Assembly (NCBI GenBank): GCA_001916965.1
Contig: MNTL01000059.1
Coordinates: forward strand, 3,287-67,286
DNA length: 64,000 nucleotides
Reading direction: 5' to 3'
DNA from: Roseburia sp. CAG:10041_57
GTDB taxonomy: Bacteria > Bacillota > Clostridia > Lachnospirales > Lachnospiraceae
A model generated the notes under the pieces. The model saw nothing but the letters and a program-made list of their open reading frames with translations, was not told where the DNA came from and ran no database searches. This document shows positions 28,546 to 37,995 of the stretch, one piece after another (within the stretch, counting starts at the first letter, position 1; each line of letters starts with the position of its first letter). A program made the translations under genes and the position numbers.

Positions 28546-28559
28546 AAATATTATTGTTC

Positions 28560-29298
28560 CTTCAACTGTGCCATCAGTATGAGTTAGTGATGCAAAGTAA
28601 GCTCCAGGAATACGCACACAGATAATCGACAGTACATTATGTAAAAATGAGATGCCCGACAAGCCATAAGCACAGAAATACCCGCTGAAACTGAAATGAA
28701 TGCCCGCACCAATATTCTGCGCAGAAAGGGCTGACACGGTAGAAAGCATGGTAGATGGCACGAGGAATACAATACTGATGAATTTTTCAACAATTCCTAC
28801 CGCGGTAGCATCATTTAAGCCTCTTCTGTTTGCAATGACAGTAATTACAATAAATGCAATCTGTATGAAGTCCTCCAATAAACAGGTAGTCCAATATAAT
28901 ATTTACAACACAGGCAATTGCTATAAAATACATGGGGCTTTTGGAATCCCCCAGTCCACGAAAAATGGAGCTGATAATATTATATGCCGTAATAAATGGA
29001 ATCCCAATAAAGCATATTGTTAGATAAATAATGGTTTCTGATACAGCTTCTTCCCGCCAATCGCCTTACCTATAGTCACAGTTGCTCCCATCGCCAGACC
29101 AACGATCATAACGGTCAGCATATGCATGACCTGACTTCCTACAGATACTGCCGTAATACGGTCAACACCATTGAATTGTCCAATAATGAACAGATCTGCC
29201 ATTCCATATAATGTCTGTAGAAAATAGGACAGCAAATATGGCAATGAGAAAAACACAATATTTTTAAGTACACTTCCGGCTGTTAAATCTTTTTCCAT
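28560..29298 (-). pseudogene. Decayed MATE-family efflux transporter gene
   Basis: Three pieces of a MATE transporter are readable in order, in different frames. 29298-29035 gives MEKDLTAGSVLKNIVFFSLP to AIGGKK (first two helices). 29040-28875 gives ETIIYLTICFIGIPFITAYN, then ISSIFRGLGDSKSPMYFIAI, to DYLFIGG. 28878-28560 gives DFIQIAFIVITVIANRRGLN, then STVSALSAQNIGAG, then SGISFLHNVLSIICVRIPG. Compared with an intact family member of about 450 residues, at least three internal blocks are missing, each at a frame change or an abrupt join. The ATG at 29298 overlaps the cbiL stop by 16 nt, so it was once translationally coupled to cbiL. An intact MATE gene (31503-32849) lies nearby but is clearly different in sequence. 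Confidence 0.85.
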
Positions 29299-30065
29299 TC
29301 TTTCTTTACGCCTGCCCTGAACCTCCTGGGCAGACAATACTCCATCTTCACGATTACTGTTACAAGATATCCCTCTGCTCTATCCAGTTCATCCAGTCCC
29401 TGATAAACCTGCTCATTCTCCATTCCACAGTTTGCAACGCCATACGCTCTTAGCCTGCGTCCCTTCTCCTGTTGCTCCCGCAGTCCTGCAAGCAGCTCCT
29501 TCAGATGCCTGCCTGACTTCATATATATACAGGTTCCACTGTATTTTAAAGCTTCCTCTATACTATAAGAAGCAGGAATGATATGTATTTCCTCATTCTT
29601 CTCTCCGAGTGAAATTCCAAGTCTACAGGCGGATGCACAAAAAGAAGGGACTCCACTGATCATAACTGCCTGAAAATCTGCCTCAACAGCACGATGATGC
29701 ATATACAGATATGTCGAATACACACTCGGATCTCCAATCGTCAGCATACCAACATTTTTACCCTCGCACAGGTAATCCTCTATCTCATGATAATTCTTCT
29801 CATGCGCCAGCTCCAGCTCTTCTTCATCCTGAATCATTGGAAAAGGCATGCACAACAAAATTTTCTCTTCTATTTCAGGACATACCTCATATGCGATTTT
29901 ATATGCATAACATGCTTCCTTTGACGCTGCCGGAAGTACGATCACATCACAGCTGCGAATGATCCGCAATGCTTTGAGCGTCATAAGCTCCGGCTCTCCC
30001 GGTCCTACCCCAATTCCATACAGGATTCCATTCTTATCCATCATACTATAGCTTTTTTTCAACAT
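29283..30065 (-). CDS. cbiL: Precorrin-2/cobalt-factor II C20-methyltransferase
   Basis: 260 residues. GILYGIGVGPGEPELMTLKA near the N-terminus is the SAM-binding loop of the tetrapyrrole methylase family. MLTIGDPSVYSTYLYMHHRA (about 106-125) and ISGVPSFCASACRLGI are typical of the CobI/CbiL branch, and YMKSGR completes the set. CbiL transfers a methyl group from S-adenosylmethionine to C20 of cobalt-factor II in anaerobic cobalamin synthesis. It is separated from the rest of the corrin pathway, but CbiK is at 35987 and CbiM at the left edge. The start is uncertain: ATG at 30065, or 30041-30044 (MMDKNG), neither with a strong ribosome site. Confidence 0.88.
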   Translation of the reverse strand: MLKKSYSMMDKNGILYGIGVGPGEPELMTLKALRIIRSCDVIVLPAASKEACYAYKIAYEVCPEIEEKILLCMPFPMIQDEEELELAHEKNYHEIEDYLCEGKNVGMLTIGDPSVYSTYLYMHHRAVEADFQAVMISGVPSFCASACRLGISLGEKNEEIHIIPASYSIEEALKYSGTCIYMKSGRHLKELLAGLREQQEKGRRLRAYGVANCGMENEQVYQGLDELDRAEGYLVTVIVKMEYCLPRRFRAGVKKEWKKI

Positions 30066-30097
30066 ACATCATTTTACTTATCTTACTTGTGCCTTTT

Positions 30098-31456
30098 CTA
30101 GATTGCGAGCAGGTTTTTGATTGCTTCCATATAGATCTGAACTGCTTCTTCCATTCCTGATACAAGAATATATTCATCAGCACTGTGAATACGGTAATCT
30201 ATTCCCAGTTTCTCCGGTCCAAATGCAATGATGTTCTTCAATGATTTGGCATAGGTTCCACCACCTATTACCATAGGTTCATTTTCTGTATCGCCTGTTA
30301 CATCTACATATGCCTTATACAGAGCTTCTACAAGTGGAGATTGTCTTGGGAAGAACAATGGATCACCGATCTCAATGATCTCGATTCGTCCATTCTCATC
30401 TTCGAGTCTGCCTTCACACATCTTACGAACCTGCTGTGCCTTTAATGTAACCGGTACTCTGATATCAATTGTGCAGGAGATTACCCCATCCTCAGTCTTG
30501 ACGATTCCATTACAAAACGTCAGATCACCATACTCATCTTCAAATTTCAGACCAACTCCTGAACCATCGCAGGCTGTTCCAAGATGAGAATTATAGAATT
30601 TCACAAAATCATCTTCAAAACCAGCCTTTTCAAGGCATTCAAAGGTTACGCCTGCAGCATTGACTCCAAGAGTCGGTGTGCTTGCATGCGCCGGTATACC
30701 CTTTGCATAGATACTGATCTGACCATTTTGCTCTGTTACCTTATATTCTTTCAGTCCAGTCTGGGAGAGTGCTTCTTCCAGCTTGTCCTTCATTCCTGCC
30801 GATGCCGGGATTACTGTGGTACAGGTATCACATACGGCATTGGATACAAAACCGCCATTCATGGAAATAATCTTCGTATTCTTTGAATATGCCATCATGG
30901 ACATATGTCCCTTTTCTCCATGAATACAGGGGAAATTGGCATCCGGGGTAAATCCACAGGAAAGTTCCTCTGCTACTTCATTATAATGTTCCATACACTT
31001 GGAACCTGTCTCTTCATTACATCCCATGATAAGACGTACTCTTTTGTTAAGCTTAACACCAGAATCACGCAGAAGCTTCATGGCATACAGCGCTTCCAGA
31101 ACCGGACCTTTATCATCCGTTGTACCGCGGCCATATACATAATCACCCTCGCGGGTCAGTTTAAAAGGATCATGTGTCCAGTCGCCGCCTACAGGAACAA
31201 TATCCAGATGTCCGGCGATACCTACGATTTCTTCGCCTTCTCCCATTTCTGCATATCCACAGTAATTATCCAGGTTCACAGTGTGGAAGCCAAGCTCCTG
31301 TGCTATTTTAAGTCCTTCACTGAGAGCCTTGGCAGGTCCTTCACCAAATGGCATTCCTTCTGCGGGAGTACCAAGCTGTGAGTCAATCGCAACCAGTCTT
31401 CCAAGATTTGTTATCATTTCATCTGATAATGCATGAATTTCTTCTTTTATACTCAT
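30098..31456 (-). CDS. pepV: M20-family dipeptidase PepV
   Basis: 452 residues. The zinc-ligand motifs of the PepV/Sapep group are all present: GHLDIVPVGGDW (about 82-93), GRGTTDDKGP (about 109-118), MGCNEETGSKCMEHY (about 144-158) and a C-terminal histidine in YRIHSADEY. The lid domain between residues about 180 and 380 has the usual length. PepV cleaves dipeptides with an unblocked N-terminus, including beta-Ala dipeptides, in the cytoplasm. The ribosome site is GGAGGAAATT. It stands between cbiL and a MATE gene on the same strand; whether they share a transcript is not clear. Confidence 0.92.
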   Translation of the reverse strand: MSIKEEIHALSDEMITNLGRLVAIDSQLGTPAEGMPFGEGPAKALSEGLKIAQELGFHTVNLDNYCGYAEMGEGEEIVGIAGHLDIVPVGGDWTHDPFKLTREGDYVYGRGTTDDKGPVLEALYAMKLLRDSGVKLNKRVRLIMGCNEETGSKCMEHYNEVAEELSCGFTPDANFPCIHGEKGHMSMMAYSKNTKIISMNGGFVSNAVCDTCTTVIPASAGMKDKLEEALSQTGLKEYKVTEQNGQISIYAKGIPAHASTPTLGVNAAGVTFECLEKAGFEDDFVKFYNSHLGTACDGSGVGLKFEDEYGDLTFCNGIVKTEDGVISCTIDIRVPVTLKAQQVRKMCEGRLEDENGRIEIIEIGDPLFFPRQSPLVEALYKAYVDVTGDTENEPMVIGGGTYAKSLKNIIAFGPEKLGIDYRIHSADEYILVSGMEEAVQIYMEAIKNLLAI

Positions 31457-31502
31457 AATTTCCTCCGATTTATATTAATGTACTTACAGTATAGCACAAA
31501 AT

Positions 31503-32849
31503 CTATCTCGTTAAATCTTTTACCCATTTATATTTTCTAAAATGGAGCAGAACCCACGGAATCTTGCCTACTTCATCAATGCATGTGCAGGCATAGACTA
31601 CCACTACCGGCCAGTGCAGTACATAGGTTCCGATTGCAGCCAGTGGAATCGCCAGACACCACATGCAGACCGCCAGACTGTACATATCAAACATAGTATC
31701 TCCACCGGCTCCAAATATACCATTAATCGTAACATCATTAATAGAACGTCCGATCATATAAAAGGCAATTACACCAAACATTCCTTTCAGGTAAATAGCT
31801 GCCTGGGGAGTCAGTTTTACGAAATGAAGAATGACCGGTGCCGATATCCCCATAAGCAGAGACATGGTAGCCCCGCATGCCATAGAAATCTTCAACATAC
31901 GGATGCCATATGCCTTGCCGCGCTCCAGATTACCGGCTCCAAGCTCATTACCGATCATAATTCCTGCAGCACTGGAGATTCCTGCGCTGAAACAGCATAT
32001 AATATCACGGACAACTGCCGCAACAGAATTGGCTGCCGCCGCATCGGTTCCCAGATGTCCCATAAAGGAAGAATACGAGGTAAATCCAATTCCCCAGAAA
32101 AGACACGCTCCAAGAAGTGGCAGAGCACACTTGCGAAAATCCTGTGCCAGCTGCTTATTTCTTTTAAAAAGCCGCCCTATGTATGGATGTATGTATCCTG
32201 GTCTGTATGATATGATGACTGATACAGTCAATTCTATAATTCTGGATATCAGTGTTGCTATGGCTGCTCCACGCACATTCAGAGCAGGTATTCCAAATCC
32301 CCCAAATATCAGCACTGCATTGAGCACAATATTGATACATACTGTGGCAGAACTGATAATTGCTGTGGTTCTGGCGTGTTCACTCGTCTTCATAATAACA
32401 AGATAACACTGTGAAATCCCCGTCAGGAGATAGGAAAATCCTGCTATACGCAGATAATCCACGCCATGTCCTATCAATACTGTTTCATTGGTAAATATCA
32501 GCATCAGCTTATCCGGGATAAACATACAGGCACAGAAGAATATAACAGAGACCAGTCCGCATAATCTTAATGCCATGCAGAATATATCATCCAGCGTAGT
32601 AATATCGCCTTTTCCCCAATACTGTGCTCCGAGTATCCCAAGGCTGGCTGTTGCCGCCGCAAGAAACATATTTTGTATAAACTGTATCTGCGTTGCGAGA
32701 GAGACTGCTGACATATAATTCTGATCCAGTCCGCCAAGCATAAAGGCATCTGCTACAGCCACCATCGCCAGCATAAGGTTCTGCAGCAGGATTGGAATCA
32801 TAAGCCCCCATAGCTTCGAATAAAAAGCCTGATCTTTTTCTTTGGTCAT
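31503..32849 (-). CDS. MATE-family multidrug/metabolite efflux transporter
   Basis: 448 residues, twelve membrane helices in two similar halves. MIPILLQNLMLAMVAVADAF (N-terminal half, helix 1) and ALPLLGACLFWGIGFTSYSS (start of the second half) mark the internal repeat, and the ADAFMLGGL motif is typical. MATE proteins export cationic drugs or metabolites using sodium or proton gradients. The substrate cannot be predicted. The gene is downstream of the condensation-like/DUF6320 pair, 22 nt after the DUF6320 stop, and may belong to that operon. Confidence 0.9.
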   Translation of the reverse strand: MTKEKDQAFYSKLWGLMIPILLQNLMLAMVAVADAFMLGGLDQNYMSAVSLATQIQFIQNMFLAAATASLGILGAQYWGKGDITTLDDIFCMALRLCGLVSVIFFCACMFIPDKLMLIFTNETVLIGHGVDYLRIAGFSYLLTGISQCYLVIMKTSEHARTTAIISSATVCINIVLNAVLIFGGFGIPALNVRGAAIATLISRIIELTVSVIISYRPGYIHPYIGRLFKRNKQLAQDFRKCALPLLGACLFWGIGFTSYSSFMGHLGTDAAAANSVAAVVRDIICCFSAGISSAAGIMIGNELGAGNLERGKAYGIRMLKISMACGATMSLLMGISAPVILHFVKLTPQAAIYLKGMFGVIAFYMIGRSINDVTINGIFGAGGDTMFDMYSLAVCMWCLAIPLAAIGTYVLHWPVVVVYACTCIDEVGKIPWVLLHFRKYKWVKDLTR

Positions 32850-32871
32850 GATTTAATACTCCACTCTATGT

Positions 32872-33537
32872 TTATTTAATATGAAATCTTCTCTTTAGTT
32901 CCATTCTGGCACGCCGTCCTCCGATGATGATTGTTCCTAAGAACAAAAGCACGGAGAAATCCAGTGCGATAATGATAGCCAAAGGATGTGTAATAATATC
33001 CAACGCTCTCAAAAGGATTCCAGCCAGACTTACCAGAATCATAAACAGCTCCGGCATAACATAGCTCTGCCAGTTTCGTTTGTTAATAAAAATCAAGAGC
33101 AGAATACCTACATCTACTGCAATAACTGCCGAAGGAAATACGTAATTAATAGACCATCCATTGAAGCCGCGTATATAATCCAGTGCAACCATGATCGCAA
33201 CTGCAAGAAATGCCAGTACAATGATTTTTGCCCTGTGACCGCTCTTTCCTATGACTGCAAAACGCAGCACCATATAAATATAGAATAGAAACAGTGCTGG
33301 AATCAGTACAGTCAGATAACTGATTTTCGCAAAGAATGCCAGAGTAAATAAAATCAGTTCAATGGTAATGGCAAGAAAGCTGTAGACTCTTAATATCATG
33401 GTAAAAGCCCTTGCCTTCTGATGAATCTGCGGATACATAGCCTCCAGATCCTCTGATTTCTCCAGTACAGAATTACACAAAGGGCATCGCTCCGTCGGTT
33501 CTAATATTTCAATATTACATTGTTTACATCTACTCAT
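32872..33537 (-). CDS. Zinc-ribbon membrane protein, DUF6320-type
   Basis: 221 residues. A short zinc ribbon (CKQCN at 4-8, CPLCN at 18-22) is followed by about six membrane helices from residue 45 onwards, ending in a basic tail RRARMELKRRFHIK. This architecture matches the DUF6320 group, which occurs next to condensation-like acyltransferases in Clostridia. Function unknown; a membrane partner of the neighbouring acyltransferase-like protein is a reasonable inference. It lies 12 nt after that gene on the same strand. Confidence 0.75.
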   Translation of the reverse strand: MSRCKQCNIEILEPTERCPLCNSVLEKSEDLEAMYPQIHQKARAFTMILRVYSFLAITIELILFTLAFFAKISYLTVLIPALFLFYIYMVLRFAVIGKSGHRAKIIVLAFLAVAIMVALDYIRGFNGWSINYVFPSAVIAVDVGILLLIFINKRNWQSYVMPELFMILVSLAGILLRALDIITHPLAIIIALDFSVLLFLGTIIIGGRRARMELKRRFHIK

Positions 33538-33549
33538 ATTCCTATCCTC

Positions 33550-34896
33550 TTACAATCCACTGTTACTGTCTAACTGTACTTCTATACCGTCAGCCGCAAT
33601 TTTACGGAAAAAGACCTTCTGAATGCCAGTGTCCTGCAAATCATAGCTGAACGTAAATACCAGAGTATCATCATACGAACAGATTGTTCCCTTGATATGC
33701 TGTCCTTTTGACATTGCAAGGAACGCGTGGAACATTTCTATATAAGGCTTATATACATCCTCCACCCCGATATTACCAATGTTGGTTATGGTGGTCGTAT
33801 TAGCCAGTGCAGATTGGGTATACACAATCTTCATAGCCAGATTTTTGAGGAAAAGCGGTGCGATTCTTGCAATCCATACTTTCTCATTGGACACATTATA
33901 AGAGAAAAGCTTCTCCAGATTTTCCTTATTGATCTGTGCTTTCAGACTCTCACGCACAGTCTGCAATATTTCTTCAAATGTGTAATATTCCTTGGTAGGA
34001 TGGAACTCTGCAGATACCATTACGAAGAAATTCTTCGTAGTGTTGGAAGCAAAATACGGACGCAGATTTACAGGAACTGCCACACGGATCGGTTTATCCG
34101 AAGGCATTCCCTTGAGACATTCCTGATATACACTGTATACAAACACACCAACGAGATACTCATTAATGCTGACACCATATTTGTGACATACTTCCTTTAA
34201 TGCAGGAATCTTCATATATCCGTGCATTACGCCAAACTCACCCGGAAGAAGCTTCTCTCCCTTAACAAGATATGCTTTCTGTGTCTGATACGGCTTGGAT
34301 GAGCTTTTCCTATAGTTTTTGATAAAGCTGTCCTCACGGTTCAGGGATGTGCCACAGTTCAGGTCATCCCCTACCTTTTCCCTGATCTCAGGATGACACA
34401 GGCGCAGATACTGATAAGTCAGTTCTTTCAGGAAGTTGATGCCACCCATGCCATCTGTCAATACATGAAATACTTCCAGATTGATACGATATTTAAAATA
34501 TGTGACTCTGAACAGATAATGTTTGTTTTTATTCTGCACAATAAAACGGCAGGGATAGGTATTCTCTTCTTTTACTTTAGGAGCAGGATTGCCATTTTCC
34601 TCAAAATAATACCAGAAAATGCCTTTTTGCAGACGAAGATTAAAACCATCAAACTTCGGTAAGACAATATCCAGGGCTTCCTGTAATAGCTCATGGTCCA
34701 CAAGCTCGGTCAGCGTTACACTGATCCGGTAGACATTACTCATACTCTCCCCTGCAATAACAGGGAAGAGATTGGCTGTATTATCCAGCTTATCCCACCG
34801 AATCTCCTGACTCATGGACCTCTTTTTCCCGGATTTTGTAATATTCTCTGATTTGTCTGAATCTATCAGATTATCATGATTCATTTTCTTTTTCAT
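33550..34896 (-). CDS. Condensation/alcohol-acetyltransferase-like protein
   Basis: 448 residues. The fold resembles the chloramphenicol-acetyltransferase/condensation superfamily. The active-site pattern HxxxDG appears as EVFHVLTDGMGGINFLKEL near residue 167, keeping the catalytic histidine and the Asp-Gly. A second conserved region, PIRVAVPVNLRPYFASNTTKNF (broken here by PVNLRP), matches the PxNLR element of alcohol acetyltransferases. The N-terminal 30 residues are polar and variable. It has no carrier domain, so it is a stand-alone acyltransferase or a relative that joins acyl groups to alcohols or amines. Neighbours are DUF6320 and an alpha/beta hydrolase, a set seen together in Clostridia. 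Confidence 0.75.
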   Translation of the reverse strand: MKKKMNHDNLIDSDKSENITKSGKKRSMSQEIRWDKLDNTANLFPVIAGESMSNVYRISVTLTELVDHELLQEALDIVLPKFDGFNLRLQKGIFWYYFEENGNPAPKVKEENTYPCRFIVQNKNKHYLFRVTYFKYRINLEVFHVLTDGMGGINFLKELTYQYLRLCHPEIREKVGDDLNCGTSLNREDSFIKNYRKSSSKPYQTQKAYLVKGEKLLPGEFGVMHGYMKIPALKEVCHKYGVSINEYLVGVFVYSVYQECLKGMPSDKPIRVAVPVNLRPYFASNTTKNFFVMVSAEFHPTKEYYTFEEILQTVRESLKAQINKENLEKLFSYNVSNEKVWIARIAPLFLKNLAMKIVYTQSALANTTTITNIGNIGVEDVYKPYIEMFHAFLAMSKGQHIKGTICSYDDTLVFTFSYDLQDTGIQKVFFRKIAADGIEVQLDSNSGL

Positions 34897-35002
34897 GATT
34901 CACGAAAATTCCCTTCTACTTATTATTTGTGAGAGATACCGGCACACTCCCATTATTACCGGAAGAAGCCTGCCATGGAATCCAGCCGATCTGAATCCGT
35001 AT

Positions 35003-35848
35003 TTAAAGTTTATCTGCAAAGAACTGCACGATTCTCTCCCATGTCTCATCCTGGAAAAACATAAGATCTGCATGGTCTGCTCCGTCCAGCGCAAGAAGTG
35101 TTACGTCACATCCAGCCTTCTCCAATACATCATACAACTCTTCACTCTGGGTAAAAGGCACTGTACGGTCTTGCGTTCCATGTATGATCAGAAATGGTGG
35201 TGCCGCTGGTGTCACTCTGGATACCGGAGACTGCTTTACTGCATCCTCCTTATTCGTCATCACATTATATCCAAGAAGCTGTGATTCTGGTGACATGGCA
35301 GCTTTTACAACATCATCATAAGGAAAAGAAGACACATTCGTAGGTGGATACCAAGGGCAGGCAGCCTGCACTTGACTCGAATGGTCAAGGTAGTCTCCTA
35401 CATCATTGGCAGGATCGTTGTCCAGCGCAGCCATACAGGTAAGATATCCTCCCGCAGATTCTCCCATAACGCCAACCCGGTCTGTATTAATGCGAAATCT
35501 TTCAGCATGTGCTCTCAGATAACGGATTGCTGCTTTGACATCCTGTAACTGCATCGGGTAGACTCCCTCATTGGAAGTACGATACTCTACACTGGCTACT
35601 GCAAATCCCCTCTCTGCGAGCCTGGATAAATATGCAAGGTGTGCTGACTTATCCAGTCGAAGCCATCCGCCTCCACAGATCCATACAATGCACGGATACA
35701 CTTTTCCTGTAGAATCTTCGGGATAGATTAGATCCATTTTCAAGTCTCTGCGGCAATGTCCATACCAGGAATCTACCTGTGCAAATGTAATATCTGTAGT
35801 CACAACATACTGTGGTTTAGTTATTTCAGGTGATAAAGTCTGTTTCAT
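35003..35848 (-). CDS. Alpha/beta hydrolase, acetyl-esterase (BD-FAE-like) type
   Basis: 281 residues from MKQTLSPEIT at 35848, chosen because AAGGAGGAATTCTT precedes it; a longer frame extends to 35911 without a ribosome site. WICGGGWLRLDK (about 54-65) is the oxyanion-hole glycine cluster and GVMGESAGGYLTCMAALDND has the nucleophile serine. HGTQDRTVPFTQSEE supplies the aspartate and GADHADLMFF the histidine. No signal peptide is present. It likely removes acetyl or other short acyl groups. As first gene upstream of the condensation-like and DUF6320 genes it may act on the same acylated product. Confidence 0.85.
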   Translation of the reverse strand: MKQTLSPEITKPQYVVTTDITFAQVDSWYGHCRRDLKMDLIYPEDSTGKVYPCIVWICGGGWLRLDKSAHLAYLSRLAERGFAVASVEYRTSNEGVYPMQLQDVKAAIRYLRAHAERFRINTDRVGVMGESAGGYLTCMAALDNDPANDVGDYLDHSSQVQAACPWYPPTNVSSFPYDDVVKAAMSPESQLLGYNVMTNKEDAVKQSPVSRVTPAAPPFLIIHGTQDRTVPFTQSEELYDVLEKAGCDVTLLALDGADHADLMFFQDETWERIVQFFADKL

Positions 35849-35929
35849 TAAGAATTCCTCCTTCTTTCTGCTGCTTTCATTTTGTTCCAGTATAACACAT
35901 CCAACCTCCATTGTGAAATAATCTGAAGC

Positions 35930-35973
35930 AAAAAAAGAGCACTATCGCATATAAAATATGTGATAATGCCCTG
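35930..35973 (-). terminator. Intrinsic terminator after cbiK
   Basis: On the minus strand GGGCATTATCACATAT pairs imperfectly with ATATGCGATAGTGCTC and is followed by eight T residues, 15 nt past the cbiK stop. This ends the riboswitch-controlled cbiK transcript before the hydrolase gene. Confidence 0.85.
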
Positions 35974-35986
35974 ATAGTTCTTCGTA

Positions 35987-37633
35987 CTATTCTGCCTGAG
36001 GATCAGATACGCTTACTTTATGATCGTACCATTTCTGCTTTGTACCAATAATGGCAAGGTCAAATTCCTTATCCAGTGCTTCTACAGGAACATCATATCC
36101 GTTCACTTCTTCTGTAGTTCCATCCGCATAAGTAACAGTATCAATTGTTGGCTGGAGAAGTTCTGCGCCTTCCTTAGCTGCATCCTCTGCTGTACCTACG
36201 AAAAGATTTACAATCTTCTGGGATGCAAGACTGATATGAATTGTCATTTTACCATCCTTTACAGTCAGGACACCACGTCCGTCATTTGCTTCATTTACGG
36301 CAAACATGCTGCTGTCTGTGTTGAATTTCGCTGAGTATGTACCATCTGCCAATTCTGTTGCATCAACGCTTACAGTAGATAATACAGCTGTGTCACCAAG
36401 CTCTTCCATTGCTGCCTTAGTATGGTCTACATAAATCTGCTGAATTGCTTCAATTCCACCAAGGCCCGCAATCTGGCAGTCTACAGATTCAAATGCACCG
36501 CTGGCATTGAACATGCTCTTCCAGGAATCTTCATCGTCACCAGCCATATCATTATTTGCATGGTCTCCTGCTACTACCATCAAAGGACGAAGTACGACTT
36601 TCGTGTAGCCGGCTTCCTTAACTGCTTCAATGACTGCTTCACATGCTGTTTCTTCCGGTTCACCCTCTACAGTACCGATAAATACGTTCTCATAGCCTAA
36701 TTCGCTCATCTGAGCTGCCATCTGGCTGTAGCTTACCTTAGCTGTATGTGATGTGCCATGTCCCATAAATACGAATGCTGTTCCATCTTCCTTAGCAGCA
36801 TCAAGAGAGTCAAATCCTGCTGTCTTTACTGCTTCTGCGGTAATTGCTTCTGCTACCTTAGCCTTATCAGCATTTACAACAGTTGCATCAGAACCAACTT
36901 CACCAAGTAAAGGCTCTGCTACAGTAACTGTTTCAAACTTATCCTTATAATTATCCAGAGCTTCTACAAGTTCATCATACTCTGCACCATGCATTAAGTG
37001 TGTAGGCTGTACAACCAGATTCTTAACGCCATTTGCAACAGCTCTGTCAAGTGCCTGATCTACGTTATCAATCTTCTCGCCATCTCTTGCCTGTACATGA
37101 TTGATGATGATCTGTGCTGTGAATGCTCTTCTTACAGACCAGTCAGGGTTGGCTTGGATGAGTGCCTTCTCGATTCCACCGATATCCTCTGCGCGGCTGT
37201 CATTGAAGGAAGTACCAAAGCTTACTACAAGAAGTTCATTCTCCCCAATCTCATCACTGTTTAAAGAATCATCCTTAGAAGCATCTCCTGTGTCTCTTCC
37301 AAAATAATCAGGATCTGCATTTTCGCCTTCTACAAGCTCTTTCTGCGCATCTGTCAGAGCATCCCAGGCTTCCTTTGCAGCTGCACACTGTGCATCTGTC
37401 TCATCTGTTCTTGACTGTACATAGATTGCATCAATCAATGCTGCTACATTATCTGCAGCTGCCTGATCATCCACTTCTGTTGTTGCAGCCTCTGATGTCT
37501 CTACAGTTGAAGCAGTCTCTGTTGCTGCTTCTGTTGTGGTGGAAGTTGTTGCTTTTTCTGCATTACCGCACCCAGCTAACAGGCCGGATGTCAGAGTGAG
37601 TGCAACGAACATAGCCAGTGTTTTTTTCTTCAT
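35987..37633 (-). CDS. cbiK: Membrane-anchored sirohydrochlorin cobaltochelatase CbiK with extra C-terminal domain
   Basis: 548 residues. A lipoprotein signal (GLLAGC, Cys near residue 22) is followed by a Thr/Ala/Glu-rich linker and a small helical region to about 115. Residues about 132-412 are a CbiK chelatase: LLVVSFGTSFNDSR, VVQPTHLMHGAEYDEL, FVFMGHGTSHTAKVSYSQ and VVAGDHANNDMAGDDEDSWK contain the histidines expected to bind metal. Residues about 428-545 (ADGTYSAKF to TKQKWYDH) are an additional beta-rich domain, like ones found with haem- or FMN-binding surface proteins. CbiK inserts cobalt into sirohydrochlorin; here it would work outside the membrane. A cobalamin riboswitch and terminator precede the gene, so B12 should repress it. 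Confidence 0.9.
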   Translation of the reverse strand: MKKKTLAMFVALTLTSGLLAGCGNAEKATTSTTTEAATETASTVETSEAATTEVDDQAAADNVAALIDAIYVQSRTDETDAQCAAAKEAWDALTDAQKELVEGENADPDYFGRDTGDASKDDSLNSDEIGENELLVVSFGTSFNDSRAEDIGGIEKALIQANPDWSVRRAFTAQIIINHVQARDGEKIDNVDQALDRAVANGVKNLVVQPTHLMHGAEYDELVEALDNYKDKFETVTVAEPLLGEVGSDATVVNADKAKVAEAITAEAVKTAGFDSLDAAKEDGTAFVFMGHGTSHTAKVSYSQMAAQMSELGYENVFIGTVEGEPEETACEAVIEAVKEAGYTKVVLRPLMVVAGDHANNDMAGDDEDSWKSMFNASGAFESVDCQIAGLGGIEAIQQIYVDHTKAAMEELGDTAVLSTVSVDATELADGTYSAKFNTDSSMFAVNEANDGRGVLTVKDGKMTIHISLASQKIVNLFVGTAEDAAKEGAELLQPTIDTVTYADGTTEEVNGYDVPVEALDKEFDLAIIGTKQKWYDHKVSVSDPQAE

Positions 37634-37679
37634 AATAATCTCCTCTTTTTATAATATAATTGCTCATCGTTTCAAAGCA

Positions 37680-37716
37680 AAAGAAAACTCCGGTCAGCAT
37701 CCCTGATCGGAGTAAA
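37680..37716 (-). terminator. Attenuator terminator of the cobalamin riboswitch
   Basis: On the minus strand ACTCCGATCAG pairs with CTGACCGGAGT around GGATG and is followed by TTTTCTTTTG. It sits between the riboswitch and cbiK, about 50 nt before the start codon, as expected for transcription attenuation when B12 is bound. Confidence 0.85.
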
Positions 37717-37814
37717 AAACAATACAAAAACAAAGCTAATATAATAGCCCTTCTTCGCAGTACGACCAATTACTCGTGATCCGGGATTTCATCTTTTATA
37801 CGGACATTCCCTGT

Positions 37815-37995
37815 ACCAGATAGCTGGCAGGTTTCCTGGCTAAAAGATCTTCACCCGGATTGCGCCTTCCCAATGCCAAAGCATCAGTGACATATTGAAT
37901 CCGGACTCCCTTATCACAGTGACGAGATCGTACAGGAATTACACCTGTTTCCCTTTTAACCGGCTTTATTATGCATCTTGCATAACAGCCGGCAC
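37815..37995 (-). ncRNA. Cobalamin riboswitch controlling cbiK
   Basis: Read on the minus strand, the conserved elements appear in order. ACAGGTGTAATTCCTGTACG (about 37927-37946) is the core GGTGnAAnTCC. GTCACTGTGATAAGGGAGT (about 37905-37923) follows. GTCACTG (37885-37891) is a variant of the GCCACTG box. GGGAAGG (37865-37871) and AGCCAGGAAACCTGCC (37826-37841) complete the B12-box region. These match the adenosylcobalamin riboswitch consensus closely. The terminator at 37680-37716 is its expression platform. About 180 nt on its 5' side (37996-38175) holds only leader or spacer DNA before the next gene. Confidence 0.95.
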
